Shown one piece after another: positions 55,434-64,000 of a stretch of DNA of 64,000 nt. Where the stretch lies: assembly GCA_018417955.1 (NCBI GenBank), contig JACTVC010000018.1, positions 806,001 to 870,000 on the forward strand, in the 5' to 3' direction. Source of the DNA: Laccaria trichodermophora. Its lineage: Eukaryota > Basidiomycota > Agaricomycetes > Agaricales > Hydnangiaceae. The translations under genes were made by a program, and so were the position numbers. The notes below the pieces were generated by a model. It did no database searches. It was not told the origin of the DNA and saw only the letters and a list, made by a program, of their open reading frames with translations. Position 1 is the stretch's first letter. Each line of letters starts with the position of its first letter.

Positions 55434-56071
55434 ATGTGTCTCTACCTTTCAACGAGAAAACCATGGGACAGCGTTTATACCACAGAAGATGGCCAAGCCA
55501 TCTACAAAACGACTACGCCATGGAAGATTTGCGAGAGAAAAACCTGCATCGAACGTATCGTCCCAAGCCAAGAGATAGAGAACATACACGACGAATTTGC
55601 TCACCTTGCGGAAGTGGACTATGGAGTATTCTCATCGAGCCACATTCGGTATGGAAGCCAGGATCTGGTGACGAGAGATTTTTTCAGAAAGGGTGCCTGG
55701 TCGTGGCGCGGACGACAAAGGTCAGTGATTTCGCGATTACCAATGTGACTGACTCGATAAGAGGACGATTCTTCACTGGGCCCGACGGAACAGAAGGCGT
55801 CCATGTTCCAGAGGAACATCGCTCCTTTTTGCTATTCGAGTCAAACTCAGGTTTCGTGGATAACTCTTTTTGAATGACGGCATCGATACCCCTGTCGCCT
55901 GCTATCACCGCAGCAGTCTGGGTATTTATCCCCCGCCCACGCCGCATATCTAGAAATATTTCCAGTTGGAGAACACATCATTGATTTGATCGTAGTGACA
56001 TTCATCTACATCGAGAGGTTGAGGCAAGGGGAAGAAGCGCAGAGGACCCGGGGCGGAGGTGGTTCTTGAGA
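55434..56071 (+). pseudogene. DUF6593 domain protein, copy 5 (disrupted)
   Basis: Inverted relative of copy 4. Exon 1 (from MCLYLSTRKPWDSVYTTEDG) is open and its intron is normal. Exon 2 has lost 15 nt, including the EYRWRL region, in frame. The donor after VPE is GA instead of GT (near 55822), so the intron would be read into a stop. In exon 3 one T of a TTTT run is missing (near 55924), which shifts the frame. The C-terminal coding tail beyond IERLRQGEEAQ lacks the 11-bp duplication found in copy 4. Confidence 0.78.
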
Positions 56072-56286
56072 GGGTTTAACCCGATTTCGCTTTGCCTAAT
56101 GTCCTATATCCTAGGTTATAATTGTCAGATAATAATAATTATGCCACCTCAATATCAAGTACCGCGACACTAAACCCAAAACCTTGCTTGGACCACGAGG
56201 CGAAGTGGGGATCACCTTTCACCACCAGGGCTGTGCTCAGCAGGGCGGCGCACGTTGACGCCTGGCGCTACGATTCATCACGAACC

Positions 56287-56942
56287 ATGCATCTGTACCT
56301 GTCCAGCAGAGAACCTTGGAATGCGACGTACACCAACGAGGAGGGGCAAGCGATCTACAAGACGTCTACGCCTTGGAGGTCGCTCGACAAAAGAGTGCTC
56401 ATCGACAGGATTACTCTCAACTCATCGAATGTCGAGGTGAAAGATCACCTGGCGGAGGTGCAGTATAACCTGTTTACATCAAGCCGAATAAAATACGGAG
56501 GGGAGGACTGGATTACAAGTCGGTACTTCAGGAACACAGAAGGGCAAGGGGCTTTGGGGAGGTGAGTTTCACTCGACAAGCAATTGGAGGAGTGGGTGAC
56601 CTGGGAGCGAAGTGGCAAATTTTTCACAGCGCCGGATGGGAAGAGATATATTTGGAAAATGGGCCTTCGAGTGCCCGAGGTACGGGTAGCGTCGCATTGA
56701 TGATGCATCTGTTTGATAAGTGGTGGATGTAATTGCAGCTCGTCAAGGGCGACGGGAGTAACAGACGAGTTGCCTCATACCATCGTCGACGATATAACGA
56801 CCCACAACCCACTTCGTTGGAGATACTTCCAGAGGGCGAACATATGGTCGACCTGATTTTGGTGACATTCGTGTATGTCGAAAAAGTTAGGAAAGATAGG
56901 GAGAATCAGACAAGATCCATGCCAGAAGGTCTGGCTGGTTGA
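56287..56942 (+). CDS. DUF6593 domain protein, copy 6
   Basis: Exons 56287-56561, 56613-56679 and 56739-56942 join in phase to 181 residues, the same length as copy 3. Family blocks are intact: MHLYLSSREPWNATYTNEEG, AEVQYNLFTSSRIKYGG, FTAPDGKRYIWKMGLRVPE and EILPEGEHMVDLILVTFVYV. It differs from copy 3 by a few residues, for example TPWRSLDKRVLI against TPWRSLGKRVII. A longer frame opens upstream at 56122 but the family start is preferred. Function unknown. Confidence 0.85.
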
Positions 56943-57485
56943 CGGTCATGGATTTCACAAGACAAATATCTGTATGAAATGGTGAAGATTATATGACGCA
57001 GCCCCATGGTCCACACACCTTTACTAGGAATTCAACAACGCCATCCACCAAGCCAAGTGCGGTGGCAATGTGGACATTGACGTCAACGTTTGGTGTTTGT
57101 TGTTAGCTTGATGATCAAGACCTTCGGAAAAACCATTAATCAATCCGTGACTTGAAACTTCTCGTTTTCGCAATTTCGAGAAGACCAGCCACTTTGCAAC
57201 ACATGGCCAAAAGTAGACCATGTCAAACGAACGTCGTGAGGCCATGTCGTTGAGTTTGGTGTCTCCAAGCAAAGATCTGATAAGAATCAATATGAATGCG
57301 AAGCAAGTGCAGAAATGCAGAAGCCTAGAAATCGCAGCCTTGGCGTTCCACTACGATCAAGTGATGATCGCGCAGCAAAGGTGAGAGGTAAACAGCTGCT
57401 ACACAGCGTACGGAGTAAAGGTAATGCTGTCCGTTGGCTGTCCAGTATATATAGGCAGAAGTAAAGGTCGAACCCATCATCGATC

Positions 57486-57653
57486 ATGCATCTATACCTA
57501 TCCAGCAACGAACCGTGGAACGCGACGTACGCCAACGAAGAAGGGCAAGCAATCTATAAGACATCATCGCCGCGGATGGTGCTTAGCAGGAAAATAAGCG
57601 TTTCCAATTCGACTCAAACTCGATCTGCTGAACGAGAAGAAGGGTGTCAGTAA
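57486..57653 (+). pseudogene. DUF6593 domain protein, copy 7 (truncated)
   Basis: Starts MHLYLSSNEPWNATYANEEG and matches copy 2 without its 5-nt deletion. Similarity stops after LSRKISV at the duplication breakpoint (57602) and runs into unrelated sequence and a stop. The C-terminal two thirds are missing. Confidence 0.8.
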
Positions 57654-59200
57654 CCATCGTTAGTCAGGTCTAATCCAAACTTACAAGAGCCCAATCAGCG
57701 ATGGGTACCATCTGTATGTGCGACGTTGCGGAAGCCCATGCGACGACGAACTGCACGAAGGAGGATGTACGCGGTGTAAAGTTTGAACGCTGAGTCCTGT
57801 GACAACGATTGCTCGTATCACGGGCAGAGATTGCGGCTGTTAAGTGATATACTATGAATGTAACGACACATAGAGCGTCTGGGCGTGGGGTGACTGAGAA
57901 GTTCTGGGCGACGAGTAGAAATGCGCAACCGTTCAGATGATCAATGTACGCGTGAGGTCCCATCGTGAGTCGATGCACGAAGGGATGCAAGTGTTCAGGT
58001 CGTGCGGGCCATGGTGGACCTAGGAAAGACGGCACGATCATCGAAGTGGGGCTTGCGTTGGTTTTATGGAACAGGACCTGGGTAACGGATGGGGGCAGTC
58101 AGCGAGGGAAAGTATCGAATGTATGCGAGGTGATAAGGAGGTCGAGGAAGGGAGAAGGGTACGAATGAATACAATAACTTATCAAAGGAGAGATGGGGGT
58201 TATCCCTACTCTCCAGATCTCCGACTGGAGCATGCGCTTATGATCAGGAGGACGGCAGTGACCTAGATGGTGTGTAGAGTCTTTCGAATGCGTATTAGGT
58301 TCCTCGAGCTGGGCATCATTAGGAACGCCAGCCAGTTTGCAATGGAACGTTTTGTCGACCAGTATAAAACCGTGGGTTGCGGTCTTGTACGGTAAACGAA
58401 GTTAGGGGGTCTGGAGCTGCCACAGATTTATCAGTATATTCTTGACTGAAGGGTGTATGGGGCAGAAGGGGTAAAAGTTTGGTTGCACGGAAGGGGTAAA
58501 CGAGGTAAGGTGGAAAGGTGACGAGATTTAATGGAATGAAAGGAAGATCTTACTCAGAGCTGATGCACCTGGCCGTCTTTGTGATGAATCCCATGAACTA
58601 AATCTTCGCGCATCCTTTAAATCGAGTCTCAATAGTCCCCCACTCTCACTATATCGATACACGTTGACGAAAGCGGCCATCGCATTTCGTTTTGATTGCA
58701 GCGGGAGGTCGAGTAATGATCTCCAGGCGATGTTGGCAGTGGCTGAACGACCCAGAGAGGAAAACTGGACGAGTCGTCATGAAAGTCCGTGTTCAATGAG
58801 GGGGTTCGCGGCGGAGCTGAAGCCAAGAGTGGATCCCATGCCGAACAAAGACAGCATTGACTTGGCAACAACAATTTTGAAAGGAGGGAGGTGGGTCGCA
58901 AGGTATCAAAAGAAAAAGGCGTAGATGTGTTTAGCGTTGGACAGCCACAACCAAAACATGACTGTGCGCATCCTCCTTTCGTCCCTTTGAGTTCCGTCAC
59001 TCTGGAGAGGTGTTCATGGTTTTGCTTCTCGGTCACCGCGTATGCTTGCTGACTTGACGCCGAAACACTTCTCGGAACGCTGAGCGAGGGAGTCGGAGGG
59101 AACTTGATCAGAAACGTCAGCTGACTCTGAGAAACGGTCCGTTACCCATTCTGACGTTTGGCGCCGCACAGCATCGATACTCTCTTCTGAACCACCATGT
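57654..59200. other. 1.5 kb without a firmly recognised gene
   Basis: On the minus strand between about 57690 and 58041 there are exon-like hydrophobic segments (FKLYTAYILLRAVRRRMGF after a CAG acceptor, and CVVTFIVYHLTAAISA). They suggest a piece of a membrane protein cut by the duplication breakpoint. I could not assemble a gene or name a family. Confidence 0.4.
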
Positions 59201-60263
59201 CTGAACCTAATATCCCCTGCGAAAATCTTCTGAAATGCAAGTTCGAGGAATTGCCCAAGCAAGTCATGAGCACCGACCACCCTCGTAATAAACGCTATGG
59301 TCGTTTGAGGTTAGAGTTCTATACCTTGTCCTACCAGCTAAATGTCAACCTGAATCCGTGGATGGCAGTAGCCTCTTGATAACTCCATCTTCCACCATCG
59401 GTGTGGAGGACATAGCCATGCCAGCCACCAGTGAGCTACATCTTAATCTTCCTGCCCCAGGGTCAACATGATTCCTCATCAAACCAAATTTGCAGGTGAT
59501 TCTGTTGAAGTCTCTGGGGAAGGAGAGGTTGGGCACTCACAGCAGATTTTACCCATCTCCACTGGTTTGTGTTATCCCAAACCTTTGTCATTTCCTGAAT
59601 TCTCATTTGCCTACCTCTCCATTGATTGCTTCTGTTCTGAATGTAGGCCTGGTGTTAGTGGGTACAGAAATAACTGTTGCCTGTGAGATACCCCCCATTC
59701 TGTTTGTTGTAATGTTGATGTTGACTGTCATGTATTCTAATCTCACAGTTGGTCAGGTTGAAGGCCCTGTGCAAGGAGCTGTTGATAACTTGTCTCATAT
59801 CTTGACTGGTTCATGCTTGCTTCAAATATCTATATTCTACTTCTGATAACTCTGTATAGATCCTCCAAGTTCTGGCTTGCCCATTTGTCCACCTGTTCTT
59901 TCTGCTCAGAATGAAGAAGTGATGCATGCCAGTCAGTACTCTTATAAATATAGCACAGGTTTGCACAAATATAATAGACCATGCAGACTTCTCAGCAAAC
60001 CAAGCTAAAATCATAAACTACATTTCAGCTCAAAATGTGAACACAGGCCCTAACCATGGTTAGCTGTACTTGGATTGTCACATTTTTTTGCTTTCACTTA
60101 TATCTCAATAGGTATTATCAATCAAGGTGAGGAGTAAGAAAAGCATCATATTCATTTTAATATATGTGATTGGTAGGTGTGGGCCTAAATAGGGATGAAC
60201 AACTGGGTATCATTGCAGGTTTTAATTTCAAATGTGTAATTGACTTCATTTTTTTTACTACAG
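59201..60263. other. Probable 5' part of the NLR gene, not resolved
   Basis: AT-rich and CpG-poor. Some exon-like pieces are seen (GQVEGPVQGAVDNLSHIL after a CAG acceptor near 59749), but I could not build a continuous N-terminal domain or choose a start codon. Confidence 0.35.
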
Positions 60264-62951
60264 GGAAGGAGATTTATAAGTGGCTTTCTCCCCCTAAGGA
60301 GTCTGTCAACTACAACACTGCATGTGAAATTTGGAAGAGTCAAGTAGACACCTGTCAGTGGTTTCTCAAAGGAAAGACATTTTCTGGGTGGCTCAAACAG
60401 CCTGGCTTTCTCTGGATCAAAGGAAAATGTAAGTCATCTTTCAAAATTTGTTAATTTATATGTGATTGACAGCCTATCAAGCTGGCTCTGGGAAAACAAT
60501 TTTAAGGTTGAGAATTCCAGCATTTTTATGAGGTTGAACTGATCTTTATTTTCACAGCTCAGCAATAATTCACAATGTTCTTCAAAGATTCAATTCTGCT
60601 ACTGCATATTTCTTTTTTGATGGAAGAGACTCACAGAAGGATTTTCAGCTGCATGATAAACTGATGCGGTCACTCATCTGGCAATTCAGACTCAAATGTA
60701 AGGGTGGAATACCTCAAGTCTTGGTGGATCTTTATACTGGCTGTGGCAATGGCCATCAGGAGCCAACTCTGGATGATTTTCAGAATACTCTTCAGAAGAT
60801 TCTTGGTGGCTTTAGCTCAACATTCATTATTCTGGATGCTCTTGATGAATGTACTGAAAGAGAAAAGCTTCTGAATTGGATTCAGACTGTTATGCTGAAG
60901 AAAGATATGAATCTAGGGCTCCACTTAATAGTTACTAGTCGCCCAGAACAGGAGATTGAGGATAAGCTCAAATCTTATCATTCTCTTGACTTGCTTGAGG
61001 AATCTGAGAATCATGATCTTGTGACCTATCTTGACTATCAGCTTCAGAATGACTCTGACTTACAAAAGTGGAATTGTGAGACTCAAGAGCAAATAAAGTT
61101 GACATTAATGAAACAAGCAGATGGAATGTATGTTTATTATCAACATTTGAATAACAAAATAATTGCTGACTAAAAATTTAGGTTTCGCTGGGTTGCATTA
61201 CAGTTAAATGAGTTGAAAAAGTGCCGGAGCAAGGCTGGTTTAAAAAAGCAGCTAGCTAATCTTCCCCAGGGTTTGGATAAAACCTATGATCGAATCTTGC
61301 TGGGAATCAATAAAGCAGATCATGGTTATGCAAAAAGATTTTTACAGTGGCTATCTTTTGCTGTTCGCCCACTGAGACTGGAAGAGCTGGCTGCAACTGC
61401 TGCTGTTGATCTTTGTGCTGACAATGAACCAGAGTATAACTCTGATAATGAACTTCAAGATATTGAGGATGTCTTGAAAATATGTTCTAGTTTTATCATG
61501 AAATCAAATGGTATGGTTCAGAACAATACCAGAGTAAAATGAGTACTGATTATTGAATAGGTGTTATCAAGCTTTCCCACTTTTCTGTCAAAGAATATCT
61601 CATATCTGAGTATATTCAAAATCATCAAGTGATGCATATCAGAGACTTCAGCCTCAATGAAGAGCTATCACACTCTGTTATATCTCAAATCTGTCTGGCA
61701 TATCTTTTGCAATTCAATACATCTGAGCCACTTGATATAAATTTGGAAATGTCCTTCCCTCTTGCAAACTATGCTGCAAATTACTGGATTTTACATACAC
61801 ATTTCATTAGGAAAAGTAGATGTCAGTCATCTGTAAGATTTGCATTGATGATGAAGCTCTTCACAGATGAAAATGCTGCTTTTTTCAACTGGGTTCAACT
61901 TTGTGATATAGATAACTTTAGCTTTCGAAGGCTTCAAAAAGAGAGGGGTCAGATTGCTAAACCACTATATTATGCATCACTGGCTGGACTGACTGAAGTA
62001 TCACATAATTTGCTAGAAATGAGAGCAGATGTGAATGCACAAGGAGGCAGATATGGAAATGCACTCCAGGCAGCATCAAACAAAGGTCATGAGGCCATTG
62101 CAAGGCTGCTGATAGAAAAGGGGGCAGATGTAAATGCACAGGGAGGAGCTTATCGAAATGCACTACAGGCAGCATCAAGTGAAGGCCATGAGGCCATTGC
62201 AAAGCTGCTAATAGAGAAGGGGGCAGATGTAAATGCACAGGAAAAAAAGTATGGAAATGCACTCTATGCAGCATCAGAATATGGCAATGAGGCCATTGCA
62301 AAGCTGTTGATAGAGAATGGGGCAGATGTAAATGCACAGGGGGGATATTATGGAAATGCACTCCAGGCAGCATCAAGTGAAGGCCATGAGGCCATTGCAA
62401 AGCTGCTAATAGAGAAGGGGGCAGATGTAAATGCACAGGAAAAAAAGTATGGAAATGCACTCTATGCAGTATCAGAATATGGCAATGAGGCCATTGCAAA
62501 GCTGTTGATAGAGAATGGGGCAGATGTTAATGCACAGGGAGGAGCTTATGGAAATGCACTCCAGGCAGCATCAAGTGAAGGCCATGAGGCCATTGCAAAG
62601 CTACTGATGAAGAAGGGGGCAGATGTAAATGCACAGGGAGGAAACTATGGAAATGCACTCTATGCAGCATCAAGAAAAGGCCATGTGGCCATTGCAAAGC
62701 TGTTGATAGAGAAGGGGGCAGATGTAAATGCACAGGGGGGATATTATGGAAATGCACTCCAGGCAGCATCAAATGGAGGCCATGAGGCCATTGTGAAGCT
62801 GTTGATGGAGAAAGGGGCATATGTAAATGCACAGGGAGGAAACTATGGAAATGCACTCCAGGCAGGATCAAATAGGGGCCATGAGGCCATTGCAAATTTG
62901 TTGATAGAGAAGGGGGAAATATGGAAATACACTCCAGGCAGCATTATCTGA
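60264..62951 (+). CDS. NACHT-ankyrin NLR protein (5' end unresolved)
   Basis: STAND-type protein like the fungal NLRs implicated in non-self recognition and cell death. Supported segments are 60264-60428, 60473 (or 60482)-60506, 60558-61127, 61182-61510 and 61561-62951, all in phase. They give about 825 residues before any N-terminal domain. The order is the pre-NACHT segment IYKWLSPPKESVNYN...FLWIKGK, P-loop AGSGKT (alternatively GKSGSGKT), Walker B IILDALDEC, sensor LIVTSRPEQE, helical LPQGLDKTYDRIL and LSFAVRPLRLEELA, SHFSVKEYL, then about ten ankyrin repeats. The last repeat is cut by a deletion of about 23 nt, so the frame ends at PGSII-stop. A further repeat continues out of frame to about 63050. 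Very low in CpG: I count two in the last exon of 1391 nt. Start codon unknown. Confidence 0.8.
62049..62930 (+). repeat. Near-identical ankyrin repeat array (99-bp units)
   Basis: Nine to ten units of 33 codons with the core YGNALQAAS..GHEAIAKLL and GADVNAQGG. The pair of units at 62151-62348 recurs almost unchanged at 62349-62546 (198-bp higher-order unit), which points to recent unequal crossing-over or gene conversion. The third unit reads YRNAL instead of YGNAL. Confidence 0.9.
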
Positions 62952-64000
62952 AGGCCATGAGGCCATTGCGAGGCTGCTGATGGAAAAGGGGGCAGATGCA
63001 AATATAATTCATCAGAAAATTATGGCAGTCTTGATTGGTCAGAAAGTCTTTCAGATGATGGCAAAGATATTTATGATGCACAAACCTCTCCACAAAAGTT
63101 ATGGTAGCAGTATTTTTTGGTATCTTTAGTATAGAGAAATGTTTGTATGAAGTTCTGTGACTTGAATGGTAAAGTATGACATCTTAAGATCTGGCATTGA
63201 AATATAGCTGGAGAACAATATTTTTTTTGAAAGCAGTTTTACATGATTTTCTTGCTATTTTCATTTTTCATGGAAAAGTTTCCATATTCAGACATGCACT
63301 AGTCCCTGGACCTTGTTCTCTCCACTTTCATCACCAACAGTGAGCACAATTACCATTTTCCCCTGATCTTTTGGCTACATTTCAGGCAGATTTTCTTATT
63401 TGACTCCACTCTGAGAATAGTATCTGGGATCAGAAATGGTAAGGATGATTATTTTTTCATTCCACCACACAGTTGTTTTGTAAATCTACACTTCCACTAT
63501 TTTTGTTCAGGGTGTTTGCAACTTTTAACTCACCACTTAATCATACACCTATAACTTTGGTATTTCTTCACAAAAAAGTCATCCAAGCATTCTGAAATTT
63601 TGTACAATTATAGAAGGGCATTTATCTCAAATTTTCATGTAGTTTTTGTACTAAATGGTGTGTGCTTATATTTGTTGTTGAAGCCAATATACCAATTTCA
63701 GACATCAGTGTATTGTTAGCAAGTGAATGCAAAAATGGTTTTGATTATCTCGCCATTGAAAGTACTTCAAAGGGACCAGGTAGGAACTCAATTAAATATA
63801 TATCATATGTTTTGCTGAGTGTTTGTAGGTTCGCCGATTCAAGAAAATGAAAATCCCCTCTGTTGCAGTCAATGGGGATACATGGTCAACATCTCTTCTT
63901 CAGGTAATTGAAATTGTTTCCTTCATTGATTCTCAACCAACACCATTATCAGGGCCTTTCCAACCACGATTACCAAGGGATTTTCACATCCCCTGAGATG
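62952..64000. other. 3' flank of the NLR gene, no further gene recognised
   Basis: The first 100 bases carry an out-of-frame ankyrin unit (GHEAIARLLMEKGADAN in another frame). The rest is AT-rich and CpG-poor, with one small open frame (63662-63850) I could not identify. Confidence 0.45.

Larger units (their letters stand above)
55234..57602. repeat. Right copy of the inverted segmental duplication
   Basis: Reverse complement of 7272-9657, about 48 kb away. It carries three DUF6593 genes in plus orientation: one broken, one intact and one truncated at the breakpoint. Confidence 0.9.

Noticed and set aside
58629..59036. Minus-strand 135-codon open frame as a gene
   Set aside because: The composition is Ser/Leu/Pro/Cys-rich without any domain, and no splice sites extend it.
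61957..62895. Long minus-strand open frames (180 and 122 codons) with repeated HLHLPPSL-like units
   Set aside because: They are the antisense of the ankyrin repeat array. The low-CpG repeated coding sequence keeps the opposite frame open without independent coding signs.

Overview
This window is nuclear DNA of a mushroom-forming basidiomycete (Agaricomycete-type). The evidence is the gene structure (many introns of about 48-65 nt, exons down to 13 nt) and the families present: GH31 alpha-glucosidase, type-B carboxylesterase, F-box and a NACHT-ankyrin NLR, together with DUF6593, DUF6534, DUF7330 and DUF7702-like proteins and a KDZ-transposase-associated remnant. All calls come from reading the sequence and recalling families. 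No search was run.

Layout. 0-1.3 kb holds transposon debris: part of a palindromic element and a broken gag. 1.3-4.6 kb is a secreted GH31 alpha-glucosidase (minus). 5.5-9.5 kb is a minus-strand tandem of four DUF6593 genes, one of them broken. 10.2-13.0 kb is a divergent pair, an F-box gene (minus) and a DUF7330 gene (plus). 13.3-21.6 kb is a tandem duplication of a carboxylesterase gene. The first copy is intact with 17 exons and the second is a pseudogene. A hAT-type element with a perfect 8-bp target duplication sits between them and is missing from the paralogous site. 21.7-25.2 kb holds nested MITEs, foldback repeats, a KDZ-associated fragment and a satellite. 25.4-30.0 kb is an array of tRNA-like units present as two diverged copies, split by a Tc1/mariner-type foldback. 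30.2-32.6 kb is a Ser/Thr-rich single-pass membrane protein, part of which is also copied into the array. 33.4-34.7 kb is a tandem repeat of about 0.5 kb. 35.2-36.7 kb is a 12-exon DUF6534 membrane protein and 39.1-40.1 kb a DUF7702-like membrane protein. 37-47 kb contains several more MITEs. 49.5-51.9 kb is a third carboxylesterase, decayed. 55.2-57.6 kb is an inverted copy of 7.3-9.7 kb with three further DUF6593 genes, one intact. 59-63 kb is a NACHT-ankyrin NLR gene ending in nearly identical ankyrin repeats.

Main themes. (1) Local duplication followed by reciprocal decay, in the esterases and the DUF6593 genes. (2) A mosaic of CpG-normal genic DNA and strongly CpG-depleted duplicated DNA. 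Where two copies can be compared, every CpG in one has become TpG or CpA in the other, as expected of methylation-linked (RIP-like) mutation. (3) Many non-autonomous DNA transposons with readable target-site duplications. The genes do not form one obvious pathway. GH31 and the esterase are secreted hydrolases, the NLR is a defence or self-recognition type protein, and the DUF families have no assigned function.
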